Under the pieces are notes generated by a model. It was not told the DNA's origin and searched no databases. It saw only the letters and a list, made by a program, of their open reading frames with translations. The translations under genes were made by a program, and so were the position numbers. Source: Roseomonas sp. (lineage in GTDB: Bacteria; Pseudomonadota; Alphaproteobacteria; Acetobacterales; Acetobacteraceae). From it: a DNA stretch of 64,000 nt. Of this stretch, positions 34,430 to 44,348 are shown one piece after another (position 1 is the stretch's first letter; every line of letters begins with the position of its first letter). The stretch covers positions 36,798-100,797 of the forward strand of contig JADCFN010000009.1 of assembly GCA_020249505.1 (NCBI GenBank), read 5' to 3'.

Positions 34430-35902
34430 ATGCCCGATATCACCTTCGTGAAGCCCAGCCTGCCGCGCAGCGGCGCTCTTGTTCTATTGCTGGCGGAAGG
34501 AGCGGCGCTTTCGGGCCTGGCCAAGGCGGCCGAGGAAGCAACCGGCGGCGCCGTTGGGCGCGGCTTGGAAGCGGCGAAGTTCAAGGGCGCCAAGGGCCAG
34601 TCCTGCACGCTGTGGGCGCCGGGTGCGGGTTTGGCGAAAATTGTCGCCATCGGTCTTGGCAAGGCAGATGCGCTTGATGCGCAGGGTGCCGAGAATGCTG
34701 GCGGCAGCGCGCTGGTTGCCGTGCAGCAGGAACGGGACGCGGTGATGGCTGCGGATGGGCTGACGCCGGCACTTGCCGCAAGCGCTGCCATGGGCGCGCG
34801 GCTGCGCAGCTATCGCTTTGATCGCTACCGCACCACGGAAAAGGAAGAAGACAAGCCAAAGCTGGAACGCATTGCCGTGGCGGCTGCGGAACCCACCAAG
34901 GCCAAGGCCGCCTTCGCGCCGATGCAGGCCATCGCGGATGGTGTGTTCCTGACGCGCGATCTGGTGTCCGAACCGCCCAATGTGCTGACGCCGGCTGAAA
35001 TGGCGGAACGCTGCAAGGCTTTGGAAAAGCTTGGCGTCGTCGTGGAAATCATGGGCCCGCGCGAAATGAAGCGTCTTGGCTTTGGTGCGCTATTGGGTGT
35101 GGCGCAGGGCAGCGCGCAGGAACCGCGCATGGTGACCATGAAATGGATGGGCGCGCCCAAGGGCAAGAAGCAAAAGCCGCTTGCTTTCATCGGCAAGGGT
35201 GTGACCTTCGACACGGGCGGCATTTCCATCAAGCCGGCGGGCGGGATGGAAGACATGAAATGGGATATGGCCGGCGCAGGCACGGTGATTGGGCTGATGG
35301 CTGCACTCGCGGGGCGCAAGGCCAAGGCGGATGTGATTGGCATGGTGGGCCTGGTGGAAAACATGCCATCCGCCACCGCGCAGCGCCCGGGCGATGTGGT
35401 GAAATCCTATTCCGGCCAAACCGTGGAGGTAATCAATACCGATGCGGAAGGACGTTTGGTGTTGGCGGATGTGATGTGGTATTGCCAGGAAGAATATGAC
35501 CCGCGCTTCATGGTGGATTTGGCGACACTCACGGGTGCTATCATCATCGCGCTTGGCCATGAACGCGCAGGGCTTTTCAGCAATGACGACACGCTCGCGA
35601 CCCATGTGAAGGAAGCGGGCAGCGCGGTGGGTGAGAAAGCTTGGCGCATGCCGCTGGGTGATGCCTATGACAAGCAGATCAAATCCGACATTGCCGATAT
35701 GAAGAATGTCGGCGGGCGGCCGGGCGGGTCCATCACGGCGGCGCAATTCATCCAGCGCTTTGTCAATGGCAAGCCTTGGGCGCATTTGGATATCGCGGGC
35801 ACGGCCTGGTCTTCCAAGGATGCGCCAACCGTGCCGAAGGGGGCGACCGCTTATGGCGTGCGCATGCTGGATCGCATGGTGGCGGATCATTACGAAGGCT
35901 GA
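34430..35902 (+). CDS. pepA: Leucyl aminopeptidase (M17)
   Basis: A 490-residue cytoplasmic metallo-aminopeptidase, started at MPDITFVKPSLP with AAGGAG 8 bases upstream. The N-terminal macro-like domain is followed by the catalytic domain. IGKGVTFDTGGISIKPAGGMEDMKWDMAGAGTV supplies the Lys and Asp metal ligands, and NTDAEGRLVLADVMWY supplies Asp, Glu and the Arg that binds the bicarbonate-like anion. Members form hexamers with two metal ions. A second, diverged M17 gene follows 21 bases later, so the cell has two such enzymes in tandem. Confidence 0.95.
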   Translation: MPDITFVKPSLPRSGALVLLLAEGAALSGLAKAAEEATGGAVGRGLEAAKFKGAKGQSCTLWAPGAGLAKIVAIGLGKADALDAQGAENAGGSALVAVQQERDAVMAADGLTPALAASAAMGARLRSYRFDRYRTTEKEEDKPKLERIAVAAAEPTKAKAAFAPMQAIADGVFLTRDLVSEPPNVLTPAEMAERCKALEKLGVVVEIMGPREMKRLGFGALLGVAQGSAQEPRMVTMKWMGAPKGKKQKPLAFIGKGVTFDTGGISIKPAGGMEDMKWDMAGAGTVIGLMAALAGRKAKADVIGMVGLVENMPSATAQRPGDVVKSYSGQTVEVINTDAEGRLVLADVMWYCQEEYDPRFMVDLATLTGAIIIALGHERAGLFSNDDTLATHVKEAGSAVGEKAWRMPLGDAYDKQIKSDIADMKNVGGRPGGSITAAQFIQRFVNGKPWAHLDIAGTAWSSKDAPTVPKGATAYGVRMLDRMVADHYEG

Positions 35903-35923
35903 AGCTGCGTCGCTTTTGTGCCC

Positions 35924-37396
35924 ATGGTAAAATTGATCTTGCAACGAAGCTCTGACGCGCTGCGCCGCCACAAGGCGCGCGGTGGCGATAGCGCGCTGAT
36001 CCTGCCAGTGCGGCTTGGCAGCGTGCCTGAGGATGTGGCGCTTGCCGCCGCCGTGAAAGCCGCGCGCTTCAAGGCCAAGGCCGGAGAGGTTTTGGCGGTT
36101 CCAGGCGCCCATGGCTTCACCATCCTTGCCGGGATTGGTGGCGGTGAGGCAATCAGCGATTGGGAAGCAGGCGGCGGCGCTGGCATGGCGGCGGCGGCGG
36201 GCCGCGCGCATGCGGTATTGCTGGCCGATGGCGCCGCACAGGAACAGGCAGCGGGTTTCGCGGCAGGCGCGCTGCTGAATGCCTGGCGCTTCAATGCGCT
36301 GCGTGATGCCAGCAAGGATAAGGATACACCGCCCGCGCAGGTAACGCTGGCAGTGGCTGCACCAGCAAAAGTGGAAGCCGCCTGGAAGCACGCTGAAGCA
36401 GCGCTGCGCGGCACGCTTTACGCGCGCGATTTGGTGGCGGAACCGGGCAATCGGCTGAATCCCGCAAGCTTCGCCGAAAGGCTGCGCAGCTTGCGCGAGG
36501 TCGGCCTGAAGGTCGAGGTCTTGGAAGGCAAGCGCCTGGCCGCGCTTGGCATGGGCGCGCTATGCGCCGTGGGCGGCGGGGCGGAACATGGACCTCGCCT
36601 TGTTGTGCTGCGCTGGCCAGGCAAGCTTAAAGCCGCGCCGATTGCCTTTGTCGGCAAGGGGATTTGCTTTGACACCGGCGGCATTTCCATCAAGCCCGCT
36701 GCCGGCATGGAAGAAATGCGCGGCGATATGGCAGGCGCGGCGGCGGCAGCAGGCGCGATGCTGACACTGGCGTTGCGGCAATCTCCCGCACCGGCGGTCG
36801 CCGTTTTGGCGCTGGCGGAAAACGCCATCGGCGCGGCTTCCTATCGGCCCGGTGATATTCTGCGCACCCATAGCGGCAAGACGATTGAGGTATTGGATAC
36901 GGATGCGGAAGGAAGGCTGATTTTGGCTGATGCGCTTTCCTATACCGCTCAGCGTTTCCGCCCGCGTGCCATGATTGATCTGGCGACGCTGACAGGCAGC
37001 ATCATCACCGCCCTTGGCCATCAACGCGCCGGGGTTTTCGGCAATGATGAGGCACTCACCGCCGCGCTGATGGCAGCGGGGGAAGACGTGACCGAGCGGC
37101 TTTGGCCCATGCCGATTGATGATGAGCACAGGGAGGTTCTGAAAAGCGACATCGCCGATCTGCGCCAATGCGCGCCGGCGGGCAGCGGCGCCTGGGGTGG
37201 GCGCTTCCTGTCCGATGCCTGCCACGCGGCGGCCTTTCTGCGAGAATTCGCCGGCAGCGGCGCCTGGGCGCATCTGGACATTGCGGGGGTTGAAGCGCGT
37301 GAAGAAGCAGCTGCGCTAGGGCCGAAAGGGCCAAGCGGTTTTGGTGTGCGCCTGCTGGATCGTTTGGTTGCCCTGCGCTTTGAACGCGACGCATGA
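35924..37396 (+). CDS. Second M17 leucyl aminopeptidase family protein
   Basis: About 490 residues, starting at MVKLILQRSSD (35924; a GTG six bases upstream is an alternative). It keeps the catalytic blocks: VGKGICFDTGGISIKPAAGMEEMRGDMAGAA and DTDAEGRLILADALSY, where the Asn of the usual NTDAEGR is Asp. Many alanine-rich substitutions and the extended N-terminal part separate it from the neighbouring pepA, so it is an old paralogue rather than a recent duplicate. Metal ligands look intact, so activity is likely, with possibly different peptide preference. Its stop overlaps the holC start by 4 bases. Confidence 0.88.
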   Translation: MVKLILQRSSDALRRHKARGGDSALILPVRLGSVPEDVALAAAVKAARFKAKAGEVLAVPGAHGFTILAGIGGGEAISDWEAGGGAGMAAAAGRAHAVLLADGAAQEQAAGFAAGALLNAWRFNALRDASKDKDTPPAQVTLAVAAPAKVEAAWKHAEAALRGTLYARDLVAEPGNRLNPASFAERLRSLREVGLKVEVLEGKRLAALGMGALCAVGGGAEHGPRLVVLRWPGKLKAAPIAFVGKGICFDTGGISIKPAAGMEEMRGDMAGAAAAAGAMLTLALRQSPAPAVAVLALAENAIGAASYRPGDILRTHSGKTIEVLDTDAEGRLILADALSYTAQRFRPRAMIDLATLTGSIITALGHQRAGVFGNDEALTAALMAAGEDVTERLWPMPIDDEHREVLKSDIADLRQCAPAGSGAWGGRFLSDACHAAAFLREFAGSGAWAHLDIAGVEAREEAAALGPKGPSGFGVRLLDRLVALRFERDA

Positions 37397-37860
37397 CCGA
37401 GATCGGCTTTTATCACCTGACGCGCAGCAAATTGCAGGAAGCGCTGCCCAAGCTTTTGGGCCGCGTGCTGGATGCGGGTGGGCGCGGCTTCGTCCTGTGC
37501 GGTGATGCGGAGCGCGCGCGCGCCCTGGATGCGGCGCTTTGGCTGCCCGCCGATCCGCCCTGGCTGCCGCATGGCCTGGCCGGCGGAGAGCATGACGCAG
37601 CGCAGCCCCTATTGATTGCCGATCAGGATATCCCGCCCGCCAATGGCGCACGCTTTCTGGTGCTGGTGGATGGCGCGGCCTCTGCGCGGCTTGCCGAATA
37701 TGATCGCGTGCTCGATCTTTTCGATGGCGGTGATGAAGCGGCAGTCGCCGCAGCGCGGGCGCGCTGGGTGGCCGCCAAGGAAGCCGGGCATAGCCTGACC
37801 TATTGGCAGCAAACCGCTCGTGGCTGGGAGAAAAAGGCGAGCCATCCGCCAGCATCTTGA
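37393..37860 (+). CDS. holC: DNA polymerase III chi subunit
   Basis: A 155-residue clamp-loader accessory subunit, which links the psi subunit to single-strand DNA-binding protein during replication. It opens EIGFYHLTRSKLQEALPKLLGRVLDAGGR. DAALW with PADPPWLPHG is the usual middle block, and RFLVLVDG with a closing WQQTARGWEKK is typical of the chi family. It overlaps the second aminopeptidase gene (ATGA), an arrangement seen with pepA in many proteobacteria. The psi subunit gene is not nearby. Confidence 0.9.
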   Translation: MTEIGFYHLTRSKLQEALPKLLGRVLDAGGRGFVLCGDAERARALDAALWLPADPPWLPHGLAGGEHDAAQPLLIADQDIPPANGARFLVLVDGAASARLAEYDRVLDLFDGGDEAAVAAARARWVAAKEAGHSLTYWQQTARGWEKKASHPPAS

Positions 37861-37914
37861 CCCTTCCCGCCACCGCCCCCTACACGCCATTGCAAAATTA
37901 CAGGATCGCCTTTC

Positions 37915-38799
37915 ATGACTGATACCGCCCAGGACCAGATGGAAATCCTGGCAGGGGCCCTGCCCTTCCTGAAGCGCTATGATGATCAAATCGTCGTGGT
38001 GAAATATGGCGGCCACGCCATGGGGGAAGAGGAAACCGCGCTCCGCTTTGGCCGCGATATCGCGCTGCTGGAACAGGTGGGCGTGAACCCTGTGGTGGTG
38101 CATGGCGGCGGGCCGCAGATCAATGCCATGCTGAAGCGGCTGGATGTGAAATCCACCTTTGTGCAGGGGCTGCGCGTGACCGATGCCGCCATGCTGGATG
38201 TGGTGGAAATGGTCCTCGCCGGGCCGGTGAATAAACAAGTGGCAGAAGCGATCACCCGCGCTGGCGTGATGGCGGTTGGGATTTCCGGCAAGGATGGTGG
38301 GTTGGTGCGGGCACGCAAGCTCACGCGCACCTATCGCGACCCGGACAGCAATATCGAAAAAGTGCTTGATCTTGGCTTTGTGGGGGAGCCGGAATCGATC
38401 AATCCGCGCGTACTGGAATTGATGATTGGCGCGGATATCGTGCCCGTGGTGGCCCCCGTTGGCGCGGGTGCGGACGGCCAGACCTATAACATCAATGCCG
38501 ATACGGTGGCGGGTGCCATTGCCGGCGCGCTTTCCGCTGAGCGGCTATTGATGCTGACCGATGTGCGCGGCGTGCTGGGGCCGGATGGTAATTTCATCCC
38601 GGAAATGACAGTGGCTGAGGTCAAGAAAGGCATCGCCGATGGCTGGATTTCCGGCGGCATGATCCCGAAGGTGGAAACCTGCATCTACGCCGTGGAACGC
38701 GGCGTGAAGGGCGCAGTTATCCTGGATGGACGCGTGCCGCATGCCGTGCTGCGCGAGTTGTTCACCGATGGTGGCGCGGGCACGCTGATCCGACCGTAA
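37915..38799 (+). CDS. argB: Acetylglutamate kinase
   Basis: Phosphorylates N-acetylglutamate in arginine synthesis. The 294-residue protein has the amino-acid kinase fold: [24 protein letters not shown], the regulatory-type N-terminal helix ([19 protein letters not shown]), and the C-terminal [33 protein letters not shown]. The N-terminal helix is the one that in other arginine-sensitive hexameric enzymes contributes to feedback inhibition, so this enzyme is probably arginine-inhibited. It lies 54 bases after holC. The next pathway gene, argC, is elsewhere in the window. Confidence 0.95.
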   Translation: MTDTAQDQMEILAGALPFLKRYDDQIVVVKYGGHAMGEEETALRFGRDIALLEQVGVNPVVVHGGGPQINAMLKRLDVKSTFVQGLRVTDAAMLDVVEMVLAGPVNKQVAEAITRAGVMAVGISGKDGGLVRARKLTRTYRDPDSNIEKVLDLGFVGEPESINPRVLELMIGADIVPVVAPVGAGADGQTYNINADTVAGAIAGALSAERLLMLTDVRGVLGPDGNFIPEMTVAEVKKGIADGWISGGMIPKVETCIYAVERGVKGAVILDGRVPHAVLRELFTDGGAGTLIRP

Positions 38800-38809
38800 T
38801 GGGCAGCAG

Positions 38810-39766
38810 CTAAAATCTCGGCCCGTTATTATCCGTGCGCCAGACCATGGATTTCGCCGGAAAGCCCTTGCTGACTGGGTCAATCTGGCGGCTGCTCATA
38901 CCGGCGGGCAGATTGGGCTGCGGCAAGCCCAGGCGATCCGCCACACATTGGCGAATACGAAACAGCAGCGCCGGGTCCACATCCTGACGCTGCATCAGGG
39001 GCCGTAACAGGGTATCGGCCACCACGCCAGCAAGCCGAATGGCAGTATCCGGCGTTAGCCCAGGCCGCGCCATCAGGCTTGGGAACCATTCCGGATTGAA
39101 CCGCGCCCGGTTCAGGACATCTTCCATGCTCATGGCACGAATCTTCGCGCTGGTGTTTTCGAGCATCAGGCCGATGGCAAGCCGGTCACCTTGGGCGATC
39201 AGCGCATCCGTCACGGCTTCCCCAATCCCATTGCGGCGCGCGACCGCTTGCAGCGTTGCGGTCGTTGGTGGCGAAGCCACCAGTACCAGCAAATCTTGCT
39301 CGGTCAGGATGGGCGAAAGGCGAATGACGGGTTCGGCGACGCGAATTTCCGTATCCATGGCCAAGCGTAGCACTGCGTCACGCGGCACGGTCGAGAGATT
39401 CTTGATGGCATCCGCAATGATAAAGCGGATTTGGGCCACGGCGTCTTCCGCCAGCTTCAAGAGAATCGGCTGCGCTACCTGCGCCAGGCGATCATGGCTT
39501 GAGGAGGTAAGGCTGGGCAGAATATCGGCGACCCGCTTTGCCAAGGCTTCACGCACGGCTGCGCTCTCATCTTCCGTCAATGTCTGCAAGACGGAAAAAG
39601 GTGCCTTGGCGTTTGCAATCACGCTGGCCCTGACGCGCGGTTCCTCATCCTGCGAAAGAAAGGCCAGCACCTCATGCGGCGTGGTCGCATTGCGCGCCAA
39701 CATGGCCCGGGTCGCGGTATCGCTCTCCCGCGCGAGGCGCAGCATATTCTCAACCGTGCCACTCAT
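38810..39766 (-). CDS. DUF2336-like helical repeat protein
   Basis: A 318-residue all-helical protein. It shows HEAT-like repeats (LARNATTPHEVLAFLSQDEEPRVRASVIANAKAP; LTEDESAAVREALAKRVADILPSL), then a region resembling DUF2336 with VAEPVIRLSPILTEQDLLVLV. No signal peptide or membrane segment, so it is cytoplasmic. Alphaproteobacterial DUF2336 proteins are of unknown or varied function; some lie in regulatory loci. Here it is oriented against argB and divergent from dapD (185 bases), with no obvious partner. The family assignment is from pattern only. Confidence 0.68.
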   Translation of the reverse strand: MSGTVENMLRLARESDTATRAMLARNATTPHEVLAFLSQDEEPRVRASVIANAKAPFSVLQTLTEDESAAVREALAKRVADILPSLTSSSHDRLAQVAQPILLKLAEDAVAQIRFIIADAIKNLSTVPRDAVLRLAMDTEIRVAEPVIRLSPILTEQDLLVLVASPPTTATLQAVARRNGIGEAVTDALIAQGDRLAIGLMLENTSAKIRAMSMEDVLNRARFNPEWFPSLMARPGLTPDTAIRLAGVVADTLLRPLMQRQDVDPALLFRIRQCVADRLGLPQPNLPAGMSSRQIDPVSKGFPAKSMVWRTDNNGPRF

Positions 39767-39951
39767 GCCGCCACCTCAACACCGGAGGAGGCAACTGCGG
39801 GCGACGTAGTAACGGCAATCTCACTGCTTCGGCGGCGGTCAGGCATGGCTGCATATTCCCCATGGCCCCCTAATCTTTCGTTACTGCGGAGCGTTGACAG
39901 CGCCCCCGCCCCGCCGCAAGGAAAGACAAGTTTGCCGAAGGAACCCGCCTC

Positions 39952-40788
39952 ATGAACATGACTGCTCTTCAGGCCCGCATCGAAGCGCTTTGGGCCAGGC
40001 GCGACCAGCTTTCCCCCACGACCACGGGGGCTGATCGCGCATCGGTTGAAGAAGCCTTGGAAATGCTCGATTCCGGTCAGGCCCGTGTGGCCGAACCCGA
40101 TGGGAATGGCGGCTGGAAGGTCAATCAATGGTTGAAGCAGGCGGTGCTGATGTCCTTCCGCCTGGCCGATTCCGCACCGATGGAAATTTCGACCGGCGCT
40201 TATGACAAGGTGCCGTTGAAATTCGAAGGCTGGGGTGAGAATCGCTTCCGCGAAGCCGGTTTCCGTGTAGTGCCGGGTGCGGTAGTGCGCCGTTCCGCCT
40301 ATATCGCACGCAATGTGGTGCTGATGCCATCCTTCGTGAATCTTGGCGCGCGGGTTGAGGAAAACACCATGGTGGATACCTGGGCCACCGTTGGTTCCTG
40401 TGCGCAAATTGGCAAGAATGTGCATCTTTCGGGCGGCGTTGGCATTGGCGGTGTCTTGGAACCGTTGCAGGCAAACCCGGTGGTGATCGAAGATGATTGC
40501 TTCATCGGCGCGCGGTCCGAAGTGGTGGAAGGCGTGATTGTTGAGCGCGGTTCAGTGCTTTCCATGGGTGTTTTCATCAGCGCCACCACCAAGATTGTTG
40601 ACCGCACGACCGGTGAGATCTTCATGGGCCGTGTGCCTTCCTATTCCGTGGTGGTGCCAGGTTCCTTGCCGGGCAAGCCGCTGCCGGATGGCTCGCCTGG
40701 GCCTTCGCTTTATTGCGCGGTGATTGTGAAGCGTGTGGATGCGCAAACCCGCGCGAAGACCGCAATCAACGAATTGCTGCGTGACTGA
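39952..40788 (+). CDS. dapD: 2,3,4,5-tetrahydropyridine-2,6-dicarboxylate N-succinyltransferase
   Basis: Adds succinyl from succinyl-CoA in the lysine/meso-diaminopimelate pathway. The 278-residue protein has an N-terminal helical domain and the left-handed beta-helix of hexapeptide repeats ([55 protein letters not shown]). It forms a trimer in the cytoplasm. Its stop overlaps the GTG start of dapE by 8 bases, so the two enzymes are translationally coupled. Their presence shows that this organism uses the succinylase route. Confidence 0.97.
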   Translation: MNMTALQARIEALWARRDQLSPTTTGADRASVEEALEMLDSGQARVAEPDGNGGWKVNQWLKQAVLMSFRLADSAPMEISTGAYDKVPLKFEGWGENRFREAGFRVVPGAVVRRSAYIARNVVLMPSFVNLGARVEENTMVDTWATVGSCAQIGKNVHLSGGVGIGGVLEPLQANPVVIEDDCFIGARSEVVEGVIVERGSVLSMGVFISATTKIVDRTTGEIFMGRVPSYSVVVPGSLPGKPLPDGSPGPSLYCAVIVKRVDAQTRAKTAINELLRD

Positions 40789-41905
40789 TCCGCTTCCCCT
40801 GCTGCAGGCGCTGATCCGCTGCCCTTCCGTCACGCCGGAAGAAGGCGGCGCGCTTGGCGTGCTGGAAGCAGCGCTGACGCCGCTTGGCTTCACCTGCACG
40901 CGGCTGAAATTCGCGGAAGTTGATAATCTATTCGCGCGGCGCGGGCGGCATGGGCCGCATTTTTGCTATGCGGGGCATACGGATGTGGTGCCGGTCGGTG
41001 ATCGGGCTGGCTGGCAGCATGATCCCTTCGGGGCGGAAATCGCCAATGGCATGGTCTATGGCCGCGGCGCTTGCGACATGAAGGGCAGCATAGCGGCTTT
41101 TGTAGCGGGGCTGACTGATTTCCTCGCGCTACGGCCAGATCATCAGGGCAGCATTAGCCTGCTGATTACGGGCGATGAGGAAGGGCCTTCCATCAATGGC
41201 ACCGCCAAGGTGCTGGAATGGATGGCGGATCATGATCAGATCCCCGATATGGCGCTGGTGGGGGAGCCCACTTCCAAGGTGACGCTTGGCGATACGCTGA
41301 AAATCGGCCGCCGTGGGTCCATGACCGCGCATATCACGGTTCACGGTATTCAGGGCCATTCTGCCTATCCGGAACGCGCTGATAACCCGGTGCATCGGCT
41401 GGTGCGGGTGCTGAATAGGCTGACCGCTGAGGCTTTGGATAATGGCAGTGATTGGTTCCAGCCAAGCACGCTACAAGTGACGGGTTTTGATGTCGGCAAT
41501 AGTGCTTCCAATGTGATCCCAGCCGCGGCCAAGGCGTTTTTGAATATCCGCTTTAATGATCTGCACCGCAGCAGTGGGTTGACCCAGCGCATTCGTGCCG
41601 TGCTGGAAGAAGAAGCGCCCAATCACGATCTGACCGTGACCGTTTCCGGTGAAAGCTTCCTGACCGAACCGGGGCCATTCGTGGCCGGGCTGCAACGCGC
41701 CATTGAACGCGCGACGGGCGCGCAAGCCAGGCTTGATACGGGCGGTGGCACTTCGGACGCGCGTTTCATCACGCGCTATTGCCCCGTTGCGGAATTGGGC
41801 GCGGTTGGCGCCACCATGCATAAGGTGGATGAATGCGCGCCGATTGATGAGTTGCGTGATCTGGCCACGCTTTATCGCATGGCGCTTGAGGAGCTGGTCG
41901 GCTGA
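40781..41905 (+). CDS. dapE: Succinyl-diaminopimelate desuccinylase
   Basis: A 374-residue M20 dinuclear zinc hydrolase that releases succinate from succinyl-LL-diaminopimelate. Start at GTG (40781), overlapping dapD by 8 bases; the protein then reads [23 protein letters not shown], which matches DapE N-termini, whereas a start at 40733 would lie deep in dapD. Metal and catalytic blocks are [41 protein letters not shown] and [13 protein letters not shown]. It is followed 20 bases later by a small membrane-protein gene. Confidence 0.95.
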   Translation: MTDPLPLLQALIRCPSVTPEEGGALGVLEAALTPLGFTCTRLKFAEVDNLFARRGRHGPHFCYAGHTDVVPVGDRAGWQHDPFGAEIANGMVYGRGACDMKGSIAAFVAGLTDFLALRPDHQGSISLLITGDEEGPSINGTAKVLEWMADHDQIPDMALVGEPTSKVTLGDTLKIGRRGSMTAHITVHGIQGHSAYPERADNPVHRLVRVLNRLTAEALDNGSDWFQPSTLQVTGFDVGNSASNVIPAAAKAFLNIRFNDLHRSSGLTQRIRAVLEEEAPNHDLTVTVSGESFLTEPGPFVAGLQRAIERATGAQARLDTGGGTSDARFITRYCPVAELGAVGATMHKVDECAPIDELRDLATLYRMALEELVG

Positions 41906-41925
41906 GCAACGCGCCCCAAGGCGGC

Positions 41926-42462
41926 GTGGCGCGCGCGCTGGCCGGCGCGCTTATGCTGGCGCGCGGGCGTGCGATGGGGCTGGCCGCCTTTGAAAATACG
42001 CTGCCCGTTGCGGCCTATTCCTTTCGCGCGGCGGCGATTTGCCTGCCGATTTTCCTGTTCTTCAAGGATCAGACCAGCGCGCCCGCTGATGTAGTGCTCT
42101 CGCTTTTTGTGGATTTGCTGCTATTCGCCGCTTCCTGGGCAGGGTTTGCCTTGGCGTCACTGTCCCTGGCCAAGGCGCTTGGCGTCGCAGATCGCTGGCC
42201 GCGTTTCATTGCGGCCTGGAATTGGTCTGCCGTGGTGCAATATCTTGCACTCGCGCTGCTGAGCCTGCCGGGTTTGCTCATGGGCAAGGGCGGTTTGCTC
42301 GACCTTGGTGGGTTATTGGCGCTGTTTTACGCGCTTTGGCTGGAATGGTTTGTAGCACGCCATGCGCTGCGCCTCAGCGCGTTGGGCGCAGCCGGGTTTG
42401 TCGCGCTTGATCTTGGCATCGCCGTGTTCCTGGGCGGCTTTGCGGCGCGCATTACAGGGTGA
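41926..42462 (+). CDS. Small multi-spanning membrane protein of unknown function
   Basis: A 178-residue protein with about five hydrophobic segments (near residues 30-46, 56-85, 98-117, 122-147 and 150-176), separated by short charged loops with WPRFIAAWNW in the middle. I do not recognise the family. The start is a GTG 20 bases after dapE, and the frame is open a little further upstream. The gene seems to be in the dapDE operon and ends 10 bases before the stop of the convergent TRAP permease gene. Its link to cell-wall precursor synthesis is by position only. Confidence 0.65.
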   Translation: MARALAGALMLARGRAMGLAAFENTLPVAAYSFRAAAICLPIFLFFKDQTSAPADVVLSLFVDLLLFAASWAGFALASLSLAKALGVADRWPRFIAAWNWSAVVQYLALALLSLPGLLMGKGGLLDLGGLLALFYALWLEWFVARHALRLSALGAAGFVALDLGIAVFLGGFAARITG

Positions 42463-42472
42463 TGGTGGCGGT

Positions 42473-43795
42473 TTATTGCAGGAATTCAGGCGAAATCAGC
42501 CGCGGCAGAATCAAAGACACATCCGGCCACATGATGACCAAACCCAGCACAGCCAACATGGGCAGCAACATGATGATGGTATCCTTGATGACGGCCCCCA
42601 TCTTCAAGCCCGCCACATGGCAGGCAATCATCAGACATAAGCCATAAGGCGGTGTGACAAGGCCGAAGGCGAGGCTCACAATCCCGATCATCGCAAAATG
42701 CACGGGATGAATGCCAACTTCCATTGCAAGCGGTTGCAGAATGGCGCCGACAATGATGATGGCCGGAATGGCATCTAGAAAGCAGCCCACCACCAGGAAG
42801 ACGCCGGCGATGAAGAATCCTGTCATGATCTTGCCCATGCCCCAAGCGGAAACGCCGGCCAGGATGGCTTCCGGGATCTTGTAATAGGCGAGTAACCAGC
42901 CAAAGGCCGAAGCGGTACCAACACAAAACAGCGCCACCGCCGCCAGCCTTCCGGTTTCACCAAGTGCGCCGTAAAGACCCTTCAAATCCATCTCTCGGTA
43001 AACAACCAGCGAAAGTACCCCGGCATAAAGCACGGCGATGCAGGCACTTTCGGTGGCGGTGAACCAGCCGAAAATCTTGCCGCCAATAATGATGAAGGGC
43101 GTCATCAGCGCGGGCAGGGAAATCCAGGTGGCGAAACCGACTTCCTTGAGGCTCGCGCGCGGGTAGGTTGGGTAGCCGCGCCGCTTCGCATAGGCATGCA
43201 CGGTGGCCATTTGCACAAGGCCAATCAGCAAGCCCGGAATGACGCCTGCGAGGAATAACGCACCGATCGAAACCGTGAGCACACCGCCCCAGACAATCAT
43301 CAGAATGGAAGGCGGAATAATGACGGCGAGCACGGCGGAAACCGCCGTGATGGCGACCGAGAAACTATCATCATAGCCTTCGCGCCGCTGCGCTTCGATG
43401 AAGATCTTGGATTGCGATGCGGCGTCCGCCGTGCTGCTGCCGCTGATGCCCGCGAAAAAGATCGAAAGCACAACATTGATCTGCGCAAGCCCGCCCGGAA
43501 AATGCCCGACCAAGGCGCGCGATAGCCGCACCAGCCTGTCCGTAATGCCGCCCACATTCATCAGATTGGCGGTCAGCAAGAAGAAGGGCACTGCCAGCAG
43601 GATGAAGGAATTATAGGCGTTAAAGGTTTCCTGCATCAGCGTCATGGCACCAAGGCGCGGTTCAATCAGCATCACCGGCAGGCAGGCCATGCCAAGCGCC
43701 ACAGCCACCGGCACCCGCAAGGCGAGCAGCGCAAAGAACCCGCCAAACAGGATCCAGGCGGCTTCACCCGGCGCCAATACATTGCCGCCCATCAT
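42473..43795 (-). CDS. TRAP transporter large permease (DctM)
   Basis: A 440-residue membrane protein with about a dozen segments. It opens WILFGGFFALLALRVPVAVALGMACLPVMLIEPRL and has the family's FFAGISGSSTADAASQSKIFIEAQRREGY and VITPPYGLCLMIACHVAGLKMG blocks, the second hairpin being where sodium/substrate residues lie in characterised TRAP proteins. It uses an ion gradient rather than ATP to import organic acids captured by DctP. Its start overlaps the dctQ stop by 4 bases. Confidence 0.93.
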   Translation of the reverse strand: MMGGNVLAPGEAAWILFGGFFALLALRVPVAVALGMACLPVMLIEPRLGAMTLMQETFNAYNSFILLAVPFFLLTANLMNVGGITDRLVRLSRALVGHFPGGLAQINVVLSIFFAGISGSSTADAASQSKIFIEAQRREGYDDSFSVAITAVSAVLAVIIPPSILMIVWGGVLTVSIGALFLAGVIPGLLIGLVQMATVHAYAKRRGYPTYPRASLKEVGFATWISLPALMTPFIIIGGKIFGWFTATESACIAVLYAGVLSLVVYREMDLKGLYGALGETGRLAAVALFCVGTASAFGWLLAYYKIPEAILAGVSAWGMGKIMTGFFIAGVFLVVGCFLDAIPAIIIVGAILQPLAMEVGIHPVHFAMIGIVSLAFGLVTPPYGLCLMIACHVAGLKMGAVIKDTIIMLLPMLAVLGLVIMWPDVSLILPRLISPEFLQ

Positions 43796-44301
43796 GTCGC
43801 TTCGCCCCTGAATAGCGTGGTCAGATCATCATAGAATTTGAGGCCGCCGAAAATCAGCCAGGAAAACCCCAGAATGGGCCAGGCAAGATGGATCAGCCAA
43901 AGTGGCAATTCTGCCAATTCACTGATGCGAAACCAGGCGAAATCCACGAATTCGATGCCATACCAGAAAAAGGCGGCCGAGAAGGCCAGTACGAAAATAC
44001 CCGTCACCAGATCAAGCGCAGCGCGAGCGCGGCCTTTCAAATCAGGCCAAAGATCCACATTGAAATGAATGCCTTCCTTCAACCCCACCATGGCGCCGAT
44101 CATGATGGTCCAGATCAGCAGAAAACGCGCCATTTCCTCGGTCCAGATGTAATGCGGCAGGAAATCCGTGAAGCGCGCGAAAATCTGCAAGGCCACCGGG
44201 AAGATCAGGATGAAGACGCAAAGTGCCAGCATTACCGACAGAAACCGGCCATAGAAATCAGCGATTCGCTGCACGGCGTGGCGGAACCTCATCTCGCGCA
44301 T
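43792..44301 (-). CDS. TRAP transporter small permease (DctQ)
   Basis: A 169-residue membrane protein with four segments. The characteristic HYIWTEEMARFLLIWTIMIGAMVGLKEGIHFNVDLWPDL lies near residues 50-90. It pairs with DctM in the inner membrane. It is separated from the binding-protein gene by 87 bases that hold a strong hairpin, while it overlaps dctM by 4 bases. Confidence 0.92.
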   Translation of the reverse strand: MREMRFRHAVQRIADFYGRFLSVMLALCVFILIFPVALQIFARFTDFLPHYIWTEEMARFLLIWTIMIGAMVGLKEGIHFNVDLWPDLKGRARAALDLVTGIFVLAFSAAFFWYGIEFVDFAWFRISELAELPLWLIHLAWPILGFSWLIFGGLKFYDDLTTLFRGEAT

Positions 44302-44348
44302 GATGCCCCCTTGTGACCTGAAGCCTGTCGTTTCTTGATTTTTGCAAC

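Noticed and set aside
35090..36391. A 433-codon minus-strand open frame
   Set aside because: Antisense to the two aminopeptidase genes, which have intact catalytic blocks; shadow frame.
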